Shown: piece by piece, positions 7,810 to 15,642 of the stretch
Layout: each line of letters opens with the position of its first letter
How positions within the stretch are numbered: position 1 is the first letter of the stretch
Source: Sulfuricurvum kujiense DSM 16994
GTDB taxonomy: Bacteria > Campylobacterota > Campylobacteria > Campylobacterales > Sulfurimonadaceae
Assembly (NCBI RefSeq): GCF_000183725.1
Contig: NC_014762.1
Coordinates: 1,798,001-1,862,000, forward strand
DNA length: 64,000 nt
Direction of reading: 5' to 3'
Program-made: the position numbers and the translations under genes
The notes under the pieces: generated by a model
What the model saw: the letters and a program-made list of their open reading frames with translations, nothing else
What the model was told of the DNA's origin: nothing
Database searches by the model: none

Positions 7810-9020
7810 AAGCTATTGTGATACTTACAGGACTTTTTTCACTAACGCTGCTTCATGCAAACGAAGCCCTGCATCAGACGGCGCTAAAACACGGTCTCAA
7901 ACCGATACCCTACAGCTACACCGTCGCAGCAGAGCAAAATAAGAGAGCCGAGTTGGGCAAAAAGCTTTTTTTTGACAAACGGTTATCGCTGAATGGTGAT
8001 ATCAGCTGTGCAAGCTGCCACAGTACCAAACACGGCGGTGCGGACGGACGCCCTACCGCCATCGGAGATAAAGGGCAAAGCAATCCCCATCATCTCAATA
8101 CCCCTACGGTATTAAACACGACATTTTCAAAACACTATTTTTGGGACGGACGAAGTGCGAGTCTCGCCGATCAGGCAAAAGGGCCGCTTCAAGCCCCGTT
8201 TGAAATGGCATCCAACCCAAAACTTATCGAAAAAAGGCTCTCCAAGATACCCGCATATGCTCATGAATTTAAAAAAGTGTTCGGCGATTCTTCTATCACA
8301 TTTGATCGAACCGTCGAAGCGATCAGCGCCTACGAAGATACACTGGTGACCCACGGACGCTATGACCGTTTTTTAGAAGGAAATCTGAGTGCGTTGAATG
8401 AAAATGAACAAGCGGGTCTCAATCTATTCATTCAAAAAGGGTGTATCGGCTGTCATAACGGAATCGGGTTAGGCGGTCAGGAGATTCGTAAATTTCCTCT
8501 GCTGCACCATCCGATCTGGAGTATGGCAAAGCAGAAAAAAATCAATGCGCTCCGCGAAAAATATCTCGCCTTTTTATCCGCTCCGCCATCCGGCGCACTC
8601 AACCGTTATGACGCCTTGATCCAAACCATGGGGAATGACGATACGGAGCTGCTTCGTCTAGGGTATTTCGAACATTACAATCAAAAAGAGAGCAGCCGTA
8701 TCATGAGCGCCAATGGGTGCTTCGAGTGCCATCTGGATAAAACGTTCAAAGTCGAAAATGCCATCTTAAAGCGGACGGCATTTGCCTTTGAAAACAAAGG
8801 GGGATTTTTGGGGAAAGAGAAGCCGAGCCGTTATTTTCGCGTCCCGCTGCTGCGAAACGTTGTCCGAACCGCTCCGTATTTTCATAACGGCAACGTCGCG
8901 ACACTGAAAGAAGCGGTGCAGATCATGGTCAAATACCAAAGCCGTTCATCCGTTACACCGCAACAACTCGATCAACTGATCGCATTTTTAAAAGCGGTAG
9001 ACGCACCGATAGCAAAGTAA
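7806..9020 (+). CDS. cytochrome c peroxidase / MauG-family protein with three CxxCH haem sites
   Basis: A 404-residue exported protein (signal peptide about residues 1-18). Haem-binding motifs are CASCH (C68-H72), CIGCH (C213-H217) and an extra CFECH (C305-H309). Classical di-haem peroxidases have only the first two. The third lies in a roughly 90-residue stretch between the second haem site and the conserved C-terminal VPLLRNVVRTAPYFHNG segment. The enzyme would reduce peroxide in the periplasm with electrons from c-type cytochromes. ATGA overlap with the DoxX gene and the Crp-type box upstream make this a regulated two-gene unit. Confidence 0.92.
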   Translation: MKAIVILTGLFSLTLLHANEALHQTALKHGLKPIPYSYTVAAEQNKRAELGKKLFFDKRLSLNGDISCASCHSTKHGGADGRPTAIGDKGQSNPHHLNTPTVLNTTFSKHYFWDGRSASLADQAKGPLQAPFEMASNPKLIEKRLSKIPAYAHEFKKVFGDSSITFDRTVEAISAYEDTLVTHGRYDRFLEGNLSALNENEQAGLNLFIQKGCIGCHNGIGLGGQEIRKFPLLHHPIWSMAKQKKINALREKYLAFLSAPPSGALNRYDALIQTMGNDDTELLRLGYFEHYNQKESSRIMSANGCFECHLDKTFKVENAILKRTAFAFENKGGFLGKEKPSRYFRVPLLRNVVRTAPYFHNGNVATLKEAVQIMVKYQSRSSVTPQQLDQLIAFLKAVDAPIAK

Positions 9021-9021
9021 T

Positions 9022-9324
9022 TTATTTTTCTACTCTTCCGCTTCCGTAGCGCCGTTTGCGCTCAGGCGTGTAGTCCCACCAGACACGCGCTTCTCCCCCG
9101 TCCATAAAGTCGGTCACCGACATCAGCACATCCAGCATGCACGGGTCTTGCAACTCTGCGAACGCTTCGCAAAACCGTATGTACAGATCGTAAGGGTCTT
9201 GATTTTTGAGCTGATCGGGTGACGTGATGCCGATACGCGCAAAATCGTTTGCCACCGTCTTGCCGATATTGGGGAGGTCGGTCAGTTTTTCGACTTTTTC
9301 TCGGATAACTTTAGCGGGATTCAT
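9022..9324 (-). CDS. helix-hairpin-helix protein, Cdd1 (pathogenicity locus) family
   Basis: A 100-residue protein with an N-terminal helix-hairpin-helix (LTDLPNIGKTVANDFARIGI) and a C-terminal half with DPYDLYIRFCEAFAELQDPCMLDVLM, typical of the small Cdd1 family. The HhH suggests nucleic-acid contact, but the function of the family is not known. It ends one base after the peroxidase stop on the other strand, and its start lies 10 nt downstream of the ABC ATPase stop, so it is the third gene of a tag - ABC - HhH run. AAGGAG precedes the ATG. Confidence 0.82.
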   Translation of the reverse strand: MNPAKVIREKVEKLTDLPNIGKTVANDFARIGITSPDQLKNQDPYDLYIRFCEAFAELQDPCMLDVLMSVTDFMDGGEARVWWDYTPERKRRYGSGRVEK

Positions 9325-9334
9325 CTATTCTCCT

Positions 9335-10132
9335 TTATCTCACAGGATGGATCGAATAACGCCCTTGCAGCTTTTGGACGTCGAGCGGCGTATTAAAGAT
9401 TTCGGATAGATTGGCGCTGCTTAACACCGCCTCTTTTTCCCCCGCCGCATAGATCGTCCCCTCTTTGATGAGCACGGCCGTTTTTATCTCCTCGAAGACC
9501 TCTTCGATATGATGGGTGACCAGAATCACCGTCGTTCCGCTGCGTGCTAGGGAACGCATCATCTCGATAAAATCAAGCTGCGCTTTGATATCCAGTCCTA
9601 CCGTCGGTTCATCCAGCAAAATCGCTTTGACCGGATGGACGAGTGCGCGCGCCACGATACATTTGCGCAGCTCTCCCGTCGACATCTCGCACAAACGCTT
9701 ATCCCTCAAATGCTCAATCCCCAACCGTTTTAGAGCGCCCTCAGCCGCTTCGATCTGTTCCTGAGTCACCTCTAAATGATCAAACAATCCGAGCGTCCCG
9801 TTAAAACCGCTCAGCACCGTCTCAAAACCGCTGAGATATCCTCCGTCCAACGCAAACCTCGTATGCAGATCGTTCGTTACGACTCCGAGGTGTTTGCGCA
9901 GTTCGGATACGACCCACCGCTCATTGCCCAATATCTCCCGTTTAAACGTCTCGTCTTTGTAGGAAGGGTAGAGCTCGCAGTTGATCAGCTTGATCAATGT
10001 CGATTTCCCCGAACCGTTCGCCCCCAAAATGACGCAATGTTCACCCGCTTCAATCTGCAGTGAGATATTTTTTAATACGGCACTTGTCTCATATCGAAGT
10101 TCGACATTTTCGAAAAAAACTATTCGGTTCAT
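9335..10132 (-). CDS. ABC transporter ATP-binding protein, ModF/YlmA-like
   Basis: A 265-residue single nucleotide-binding domain: Walker A GANGSGKST, signature MSTGELRK (variant of LSGGQ), Walker B AILLDEPTVGLD, switch His in VILVTHH. The start is taken at the ATGA overlap with tag; a start 18 nt upstream is also open. No permease is encoded nearby. The nearest relatives by motif are stand-alone cytoplasmic ATPases of the YlmA/ModF kind, so it may not be a transporter component. Substrate unknown. Confidence 0.87.
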   Translation of the reverse strand: MNRIVFFENVELRYETSAVLKNISLQIEAGEHCVILGANGSGKSTLIKLINCELYPSYKDETFKREILGNERWVVSELRKHLGVVTNDLHTRFALDGGYLSGFETVLSGFNGTLGLFDHLEVTQEQIEAAEGALKRLGIEHLRDKRLCEMSTGELRKCIVARALVHPVKAILLDEPTVGLDIKAQLDFIEMMRSLARSGTTVILVTHHIEEVFEEIKTAVLIKEGTIYAAGEKEAVLSSANLSEIFNTPLDVQKLQGRYSIHPVR

Positions 10133-10692
10133 CGGTTTTTGCATATACATCCGTTCTCATGATCGTTTACCATCCCGCACGCCTGCATAAATGCGTAAAT
10201 CGTTGTTGATCCTATAAATTTAAATCCGCGCTTTTTGAGCCCTTTGGTAATCGTATCGGAAATTTCAGAGGTACATGCCGCCTTTTTGTAATCAGGTATA
10301 TCATTGACGATCGCTTTTGCGCCTACTTTTCCCCAAAAATAGTTGTCTATCGAGCCGAATTCCTTTTGAATCTCTAAAAACCCCTGTGCATTACCGATAA
10401 TTGCCTCGATTTTCGGACGGCTTTTGACCACCAGTCCGCTGTTGAGAATACGCTCAATATCTGCCTCGCCGTAATGGGCGACTTTATACAGATCAAACCC
10501 CTCGAACGCTTCGCGATACCCTTCGCATTTTTTGAGGATCGTCAGCCAGCTAAGCCCCGCCGATTGGGTCTCCAAAGAAAAAAGTTCGAAGAGTTTACGA
10601 TCATCGTGCAACGTTCTCCCCCACTCTTCATCGTGGTATGCCACATACACCGGATCACTCAGTTTGACCCATCCGCATCGTGAAACAGACAT
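10129..10692 (-). CDS. tag: DNA-3-methyladenine glycosylase I
   Basis: 187 residues with Tag hallmarks: N-terminal RCGWV, YHDEEWGRTLHDDRKLFELFSLE, AGLSWLTILKKCEGYR and C-terminal GFKFIGSTTIYAFMQACG ... NDHENGCIC with zinc-binding Cys/His residues. The enzyme removes 3-methyladenine from alkylated DNA. The start at 10692 was chosen because GGAG lies just upstream and the family begins there; an ATG 33 nt upstream is also open. ogt (alkyl-DNA repair) is divergent about 120 bp away, so the locus pairs two alkylation-repair enzymes. Confidence 0.95.
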   Translation of the reverse strand: MSVSRCGWVKLSDPVYVAYHDEEWGRTLHDDRKLFELFSLETQSAGLSWLTILKKCEGYREAFEGFDLYKVAHYGEADIERILNSGLVVKSRPKIEAIIGNAQGFLEIQKEFGSIDNYFWGKVGAKAIVNDIPDYKKAACTSEISDTITKGLKKRGFKFIGSTTIYAFMQACGMVNDHENGCICKNR

Positions 10693-10797
10693 AATTATCT
10701 CCACCCCTTTATTTATAAATATCATAGCATAAGAGATTCAACCGATCATTTGTATGACACTATGACATGAATCGGATCAACGTCTTTAAAAAATCAC

Positions 10798-10803
10798 TAT
10801 AAT
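10798..10803 (+). promoter_or_regulatory. -10 box of ogt, predicting a leaderless transcript
   Basis: TATAAT lies only 6 bp before the ogt ATG at 10810. Starting 7 bp downstream would begin the mRNA at or next to the start codon. No Shine-Dalgarno is visible in the bases before the ATG. TATGACAC/TATGACAT, repeated 9 bp apart at about 10753-10769, is flanked by near-inverted CCGATCAT/ATGAATCGG and could be an operator. Confidence 0.5.
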
Positions 10804-10809
10804 TAAATT

Positions 10810-11280
10810 ATGAAACCATCTAAATGCTTTATCAAAACGCCGATTGCTACTGTGCTCGCCATTACGGACGGAAATGCGATCACCTCTGTGGATTTTGTAG
10901 ATGATGATCCTACAATCGAGCCCATTGAGCATCCTCTGCTGCGTCAGCTCTTAAAAGAGCTGGCAGAGTATTTCGCAGGAGAGAGGGATCATTTTACCCT
11001 CCCGCTTAATCCAGAGGGCACTGAGTTTCAAAAAGAAGTTTGGAAAACCCTCCTGAGTATTCCCTACGGAAAAACGATCTCCTATGCCGAGGAAGCGCAA
11101 AAATTCGGAAATCCCAAAGCGATCCGCGCCGTCGCCAATGCCAACGGCCGCAATCCCATCGCTATTTTGATCCCCTGCCACCGCGTTATCGCTACGGGCG
11201 GAGGGCTCGGCGGCTACAGAGGGGGAATAGAGAAAAAAGAGTTTTTATTGCGGTTAGAGAGCGACCAAAGCTCTCGCTAG
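10810..11280 (+). CDS. ogt: methylated-DNA--[protein]-cysteine S-methyltransferase
   Basis: 156 residues with the catalytic signature IPCHRVIATGGGLGGYRGG (acceptor Cys in PCHR) and the upstream wing FQKEVWKTLLSIPYGKTISYAE. The protein transfers alkyl groups from O6-alkylguanine to its own Cys. Length fits Ogt without an Ada domain. It is divergent from tag, so both main routes of alkyl repair sit at one locus. The very short distance from -10 to ATG suggests a leaderless mRNA. Confidence 0.95.
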   Translation: MKPSKCFIKTPIATVLAITDGNAITSVDFVDDDPTIEPIEHPLLRQLLKELAEYFAGERDHFTLPLNPEGTEFQKEVWKTLLSIPYGKTISYAEEAQKFGNPKAIRAVANANGRNPIAILIPCHRVIATGGGLGGYRGGIEKKEFLLRLESDQSSR

Positions 11281-11282
11281 GG

Positions 11283-11813
11283 CTATTGCCCCAGAGCGAA
11301 GACGTTGGAGAGGGTATTGATGTAGTTGAAATAGCCGGTAATTGCTACCGCTTCGACGATCTGAACGTCGGTGTATCCCAGCGCTTTGAGTTCATCGATC
11401 TCCTCTTTGAGGATTTTGTAGTTATCTTTTTTAGAGGCTTTGATACAAAAGTTCAAAAGCGCTTTTTCCGCATCGCTTGTGCTAATGGCATCAACCCCTT
11501 GCAGTATCTCTTCGATCCGCTGTTCAGTAAGCCCGAGCATTTTGGCGATTCCTTTGTGGACGTCAACGCACATTTTGCAGCCGTTCTCTTTTGAAATCAA
11601 AAGGGCAATCGCCTCTTTGATATCGTAAGAGAGGTGTGTTGGATTGAGCAAGAACCCCTGAACCATCCCGTCCGTTGCGAAATAGATATTTTCATCCAAT
11701 GCCAACAGTTTGAAAATTTCACCGAGTTTCCCCGTTTTTTCCAAAATAGGACGTGCTTTCTCCGCAATTGCGGGAGACATCTCTTCAAATTCGGGTAATG
11801 CTATATGTGCCAT
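11283..11813 (-). CDS. carboxymuconolactone decarboxylase / AhpD-like protein
   Basis: A 176-residue helical protein with the AhpD-type active site E-x-GCKMCVDVHK (CxxC plus His). AhpD-like members act as thiol peroxidases or disulfide reductases; the decarboxylase branch lacks this CxxC. It is monocistronic and convergent with ogt (2-nt gap). A role in peroxide or disulfide metabolism is inferred from the motif alone. I see no partner reductase here. Confidence 0.88.
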   Translation of the reverse strand: MAHIALPEFEEMSPAIAEKARPILEKTGKLGEIFKLLALDENIYFATDGMVQGFLLNPTHLSYDIKEAIALLISKENGCKMCVDVHKGIAKMLGLTEQRIEEILQGVDAISTSDAEKALLNFCIKASKKDNYKILKEEIDELKALGYTDVQIVEAVAITGYFNYINTLSNVFALGQ

Positions 11814-11892
11814 TAAAGTCCTTTGCTTCGTAAAAATTTTAAGGCTATATTATAGGCTACCAATCTTAGGTATTCTTTCATAAACAGCAATC

Positions 11893-12402
11893 TTAAAACG
11901 TCGGCTGAAAGGATGAGAACAGGTAATCATCCGAAGCGACTGAAGAATGACAGGCGACACATTCCGCGGAGCCGTTCGCATAGGGTACATAAGTGTCGCC
12001 CTTTTTGACAAATCGTGCATATCCCCAGTGATCGCCGTTTTGATCAAAATGCTTGGAGTCTTTGACCATGTATTCGATCCGCTGAAGTTTATCCGCTTCA
12101 AGAGCGAGCGGAAAAGCACCCATCGGCTTGACGCTCCATCCGATCTTAACCATGATGCTCCCCTCAGGCATAGGGAGTTTCTTGGCTTTGATGGCATCAT
12201 AGGCAATCGGATTGGCAAGAACATAGCGAAGCTCTTTTTTATCCGTGCGCCAGTGGGTTGCAACGATTCGATAGTCCTCATACCCCTCGATTTTTTGAAA
12301 CGGCAACCCCGTATCGGCCATTTTGATATCCGGGAGCGATGCGGCAGAAAGTGTCGAGATAAACAAAAAAGCCGCGGAGAATGTCATGATACGCTGAAAC
12401 AT
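11893..12402 (-). CDS. cytochrome P460-family c-type haem protein
   Basis: 169 residues with a signal peptide (about 1-20, ending LSAAS) and a single C-terminal haem site CVACH. The body (EGYEDYRIVATHWRTDKKELRYVLANPIAYDA ... NGDHWGYARFV) matches the cytochrome P460 / cytochrome c'-beta fold. Family members oxidise hydroxylamine or bind NO, and many have no assigned job. Periplasmic. AAGGAG precedes the ATG. A YciI protein lies about 60 bp upstream on the same strand; I see no functional link. Confidence 0.88.
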   Translation of the reverse strand: MFQRIMTFSAAFLFISTLSAASLPDIKMADTGLPFQKIEGYEDYRIVATHWRTDKKELRYVLANPIAYDAIKAKKLPMPEGSIMVKIGWSVKPMGAFPLALEADKLQRIEYMVKDSKHFDQNGDHWGYARFVKKGDTYVPYANGSAECVACHSSVASDDYLFSSFQPTF

Positions 12403-12464
12403 ATGAACTCCTTTTATAGTCTGTCAAATCGTATACAAGAAGTATCAATTTAACGTAAAAACTT

Positions 12465-12752
12465 TTACTCTTTCAAACAGGCCAATTCATCCGCGGTCAT
12501 CGTCGGATTGAATTCGGTGATTTCATAGGAGGCGATTTGATGGCGATAAAACGGATCGAGGGTGATAATCGTCTCGATCTCTTCGCGGGAAACGGCGCGT
12601 GCTAAAATTATCCCTCCATCACGGGGAACTTTTCGCCCCGATGCGAGAAAATTTCCGAGTCTATACTGTTCTTTGAGATATTCGACGTGATCTTCAAGCA
12701 GGCTATCCACCTCCTCAAGCGATTTTATATAGTTTAATGAGATAATAAACAT
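12465..12752 (-). CDS. YciI-family protein
   Basis: A 95-residue ferredoxin-like protein of the YciI family (DHVEYLKEQYRLGNFLASG, GGIILARAVSREE, DPFYRHQIASYEITEF). The His in DHVEYL corresponds to the conserved YciI His. Small YciI proteins are cytoplasmic; a few act as dehydrochlorinases or hydrolases, and most have no known function. AGGAGT precedes the ATG. Confidence 0.85.
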   Translation of the reverse strand: MFIISLNYIKSLEEVDSLLEDHVEYLKEQYRLGNFLASGRKVPRDGGIILARAVSREEIETIITLDPFYRHQIASYEITEFNPTMTADELACLKE

Positions 12753-12843
12753 ATTGACTCCTAAAATAATCAGTTGTATTGAGTAGTATTGTCTCTCTTT
12801 TTTTCATAGATTGCAAATTTATTTCGTAACCTTTCTAGTATAC

Positions 12844-13467
12844 TCATTCTCTTTTCATCGCCATCATCAAAAATCCGGTAAATCCCGCGTTATCTTCGCC
12901 GATCATTGGACTGACATGCGATTTCATCTCTCCCAGTACCTGTGTATATCTATCATAAAACTCGTACGTCGGACGGGGTTTGTACGTCAGTCCGTCGATC
13001 TCGAAAAATTTGATGATGTCTTTTGTGGTAGTCGGTTTAATAAAAAAGTTCTTTTCTCGGTCGTAATAGTACGGGATCAGCGTCACGATCGACCATTTTG
13101 CCAGAGTGTAGATCGCGAGAACTTCGACGATCATCTCAAATCCCTTTTCTTGTTTGCCGTGCAGCAGTTCATACAGAGCGATAGAGAGCATATCGCGCTG
13201 ATCCATCCTCATCTGCTTGATCATATCGCGTACTTTCGGTTTTTCAAACAGCGAAATGAGGGACGATTTGGAAACGATTTTCGCAAAACTCTCGCATATC
13301 TCGTCAGGATTTCGGAACTTCTCCTGTGCAAAAAGTTCCCGCACACTTTTGCCTATCCCCTCGGTATTGTGCCGTTTGATGATCGGTAGCAGTGCTTCAT
13401 CTTCAAACCCTTTGGGATAAAAGGCGAAAAAATTGGCTTCGGCCTCTTTGAGTTTTTTCAGATTCAT
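12844..13467 (-). CDS. hypothetical protein, 207 aa
   Basis: I do not recognise a family. The protein is soluble and mostly helical, with no signal peptide and one hydrophobic segment (VEVLAIYTLAKWSIVTLIPYYY) that could be buried or interfacial. Charged, Lys-rich termini suggest a cytoplasmic protein. Its base composition matches the core genes around it, unlike the AT-rich cassette upstream. A weak purine-rich site (AAGAAGAA) precedes the ATG. It is last on this strand before YciI, with about 90 bp between. Confidence 0.75.
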   Translation of the reverse strand: MNLKKLKEAEANFFAFYPKGFEDEALLPIIKRHNTEGIGKSVRELFAQEKFRNPDEICESFAKIVSKSSLISLFEKPKVRDMIKQMRMDQRDMLSIALYELLHGKQEKGFEMIVEVLAIYTLAKWSIVTLIPYYYDREKNFFIKPTTTKDIIKFFEIDGLTYKPRPTYEFYDRYTQVLGEMKSHVSPMIGEDNAGFTGFLMMAMKRE

Positions 13468-13505
13468 CGTATTCTTCTTCTTATTTTTCTATTCCTGATC
13501 AAGAT

Positions 13506-13723
13506 TCATAAACCGTTGCCATATTTCATTCGGTTCCATGACGGAAGTATCGCTTTTTGTGCTTCCGTAGAGTTAAGACCTCGTGATTTACGTAAATAAT
13601 GATACAAAAAAGCCGATGCTCTGTAGTTTTTTACACAATGTACCCAAACTTTCACGCATTAGGCTGTCCCGATGATGCTATGTTCTCCGTAACCTGCATA
13701 TAGTTTAAAATATTCTCTAACAT
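13506..13723 (-). pseudogene. remnant of a DUF442 / protein-tyrosine-phosphatase-like gene
   Basis: On the minus strand an ATG at 13723 encodes MLENILNYMQVTENIASSGQP and then hits TGA. In another frame directly after, VKVWVHCVKNYRASAFLYHYL continues to a stop at 13508-13506. These are the N-terminus and the catalytic HCxxNxRxS plus C-terminus of the DUF442 phosphatase-like family, with the middle missing. One internal deletion with a frame change explains it. It lies in a short degraded zone next to a ybaK fragment. Confidence 0.75.
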
Positions 13724-13748
13724 GGTTTCAATATCCTATATATCTTTA

Positions 13749-13938
13749 TCAACACAACGATGCAAATTCCCCATCAATAAGCTTTGCGAGATCATTCGCC
13801 CTTAGCTCGATTTCCAATCCTCTGCGCCCTGCACTCACATAAATCGTCGGGAAATTTTCCGCTGAGCTATCGATAAATGTTTTGAGCCTCTTTTTTTGTC
13901 CCAGAGGGCTGACTCCGCCGAGGATATTTCCATTCTAT
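13749..13938 (-). pseudogene. 3' fragment of a second ybaK-like gene
   Basis: The minus strand encodes about 60 residues ending at TGA (13751-13749), beginning [19 protein letters not shown] and including [19 protein letters not shown]. This is the C-terminal third of a YbaK-type deacylase. It is nearly identical at DNA level to the intact ybaK at 15643-16110 over about 100 bp, then diverges before the stop (LRANDLAKL here, LSPEDLKTV there). There is no start; the 5' side ends where AT-rich DNA begins. Confidence 0.8.
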
Positions 13939-13976
13939 ATAACTTTTTTTGTATATGTTAAATCTGAATCAACGTT

Positions 13977-14702
13977 TCAAAATTTATAACTACATGCAAT
14001 AAAAGCTTTGAGTATTTCTTTGTCTTTTACAATTGGACTGTTGTATATCGACTCATCTAATTTTGTGTATGATGCCACACTTATAAGCTCCATATCTTTT
14101 GATATAGTGTATATATGCCTGATGCCTATTTCTGTGTTTATAGCCCCATTAGTCGAATATTCCGGGCGTTGTAGCGTTTCTTCCGATTTTTTTATACCGT
14201 AGTAGTAGTCGGTTAGCTTTTTACTCTCTTTTTTCAGCGATATAAACGGGATCAATATCGATTTTTCATAGGTGTACCTTCTTGAGTACTCTATACCAAG
14301 TTCATATCCATAATAAGTACCTGAAATATCATTCAGCACAAAAGCCGATATTTTGCCTATTTTATCTTTCTCAAATGTAACTTTTGCACCTACATCAACG
14401 GCATATTTTCTCTCTTGCATTCCATTTAGATAATCGGAATCTGAGCTTTTGTAGCCATCTAGCCTGCCTTTTGTAAATGCACCTACGCTAAAATAGTCAT
14501 CTATTTTTTGCTCATATCCAGCTTCTATTCCTCTTAAATAGAATCCATTATATTTCACTTCAAGGTACGGAATCGCTAATACTTTACTTTTTGTTTCCTT
14601 GTAAGGTTGTTGCATATATGCAATACCTAATCCTACTTTTGTGTAATCTTGTGCAAAAACACAAACAACTGCTGCAAGTGATACTAAAACGATTTTCTTC
14701 AA
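13977..14702 (-). CDS. MipA/OmpV-family outer-membrane protein
   Basis: 241 residues: signal peptide (about 1-17, ending VCVFA), then a beta-barrel sequence with family marks (GLGIAYMQQPY, FYLRGIEAGYE, LNGMQERKYAVDVGAK, LNDISGTYYGYELGIEY, DYYYGIKKSEE) and a C-terminal Phe (ACSYKF). OmpV/MipA barrels act as scaffold or uptake proteins. It follows the TetR gene by 3 nt and is probably co-transcribed. Both are clearly richer in A+T than neighbours, which suggests recent acquisition. Confidence 0.87.
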   Translation of the reverse strand: MKKIVLVSLAAVVCVFAQDYTKVGLGIAYMQQPYKETKSKVLAIPYLEVKYNGFYLRGIEAGYEQKIDDYFSVGAFTKGRLDGYKSSDSDYLNGMQERKYAVDVGAKVTFEKDKIGKISAFVLNDISGTYYGYELGIEYSRRYTYEKSILIPFISLKKESKKLTDYYYGIKKSEETLQRPEYSTNGAINTEIGIRHIYTISKDMELISVASYTKLDESIYNSPIVKDKEILKAFIACSYKF

Positions 14703-14705
14703 CTC

Positions 14706-15302
14706 TTATCCTTCAAATATTTTTACTATGTAGTTTAGATAGTTTTCAAACTCATTTTTAACATCATAATCCCTTAGAATTAGTGACTGTAAGTACATCC
14801 CATCTGATACAGCCATGGCTATTCTGGCATGTTTTTTGTATTCTTGCGGTAACCCCTTTTTTATAATTTCATCTTCAAAAATTTTGTCGATTATCTCAAA
14901 CATAACGGCATAAATCTCTTCGTTAAATTTTCTTATCTGAGGGTTTGTAGTATTAAGATACATATGCAATACATCGTTGATAATTTTGTTACACATTTGA
15001 TGTGCCTGACCCACATCATCGATGTGGCGTGTAAAAAACTTAAATAGTTTATCTCTAAAGCTAGTTTGCTTTGCTATTTCATCTTTCGCATGCTCTATTA
15101 GTTTGTAACTTTTGCGTTTTACTACTTCAAACACCAAATCCTCTTTTGTATTAAAGTAATAGTAAAATTGTCCTTTGGACATTTTGAGAGACGAAATAAA
15201 ACTATTTAATGAAAAGTTTTTAACACCTACCTCTATAAATGTGAAATATGCTAAATCGCATATTTCTTCAATTCTCTTTTCGAAATCAACTATTTTTGGC
15301 AT
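14706..15302 (-). CDS. TetR-family transcriptional regulator
   Basis: A 198-residue protein with an N-terminal TetR helix-turn-helix (ICDLAYFTFIEVGVKNF, LKMSKGQFYYYFNTKEDL) and a helical ligand domain. It is first in a tetR-ompV pair, AT-rich relative to its surroundings. Two 17-bp copies of a TTAGAC-like palindrome lie just upstream, consistent with autoregulation and control of ompV. The ligand is unknown. Confidence 0.9.
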   Translation of the reverse strand: MPKIVDFEKRIEEICDLAYFTFIEVGVKNFSLNSFISSLKMSKGQFYYYFNTKEDLVFEVVKRKSYKLIEHAKDEIAKQTSFRDKLFKFFTRHIDDVGQAHQMCNKIINDVLHMYLNTTNPQIRKFNEEIYAVMFEIIDKIFEDEIIKKGLPQEYKKHARIAMAVSDGMYLQSLILRDYDVKNEFENYLNYIVKIFEG

Positions 15303-15313
15303 TCCAAACCTTT

Positions 15314-15330
15314 TTAGACTAGTGGTCTAA
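15314..15330. promoter_or_regulatory. TetR operator candidate, copy 1
   Basis: TTAGAC-TAGTG-GTCTAA is a perfect inverted repeat with 6-bp arms and a 5-bp spacer. It lies 12 bp before the tetR start codon. A second copy matching 14 of 17 positions lies 45 bp further upstream. Confidence 0.65.
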
Positions 15331-15358
15331 TATTAAGTAAATAAGCCTTAATTATTAT

Positions 15359-15375
15359 TTAAACTATTGGTCTAT
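15359..15375. promoter_or_regulatory. TetR operator candidate, copy 2
   Basis: TTAAACTATTGGTCTAT matches the copy at 15314-15330 at 14 of 17 positions. The pair brackets the likely tetR promoter, a common TetR autoregulation layout. The stretch 15376-15463 is AT-rich and holds nothing else I can name. Confidence 0.55.
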
Positions 15376-15463
15376 TTAAATTATAGTTTATTTTTAAGAT
15401 GATTTTGGTGAAATAAAATCCTTAAGAATTTTTTCATTCCATAGACCTAGATTGTCTTAAAAA

Positions 15464-15636
15464 TCAATCTAACAATGGGAATGAATAATGCGCCGCTGCT
15501 TTCACCACTTTACCGTTCCCATCGAAAAAGAAAACCTCCACCGCCTTTTTATCCAATACCGACGTATACGTGATCGCAACGGAATCCGCCCCGACCAATA
15601 CACTATTAAATACGAAATGCAAAGACTTTTAACTTT
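15464..15636 (-). pseudogene. 3' fragment of a SnoaL-like (NTF2-fold) gene
   Basis: On the minus strand about 55 residues run to TGA at 15466-15464: FNSVLVGADSVAITYTS, then KKAVEVFFFDGNGKVVKAAAHY. This is the C-terminal part of the SnoaL-like NTF2-fold family. No start or N-terminal part remains; the 5' side abuts the ybaK stop at 15643. Base composition is normal for the window, so it marks the right edge of the AT-rich insertion. Confidence 0.65.
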
Positions 15637-15642
15637 TCTCTT

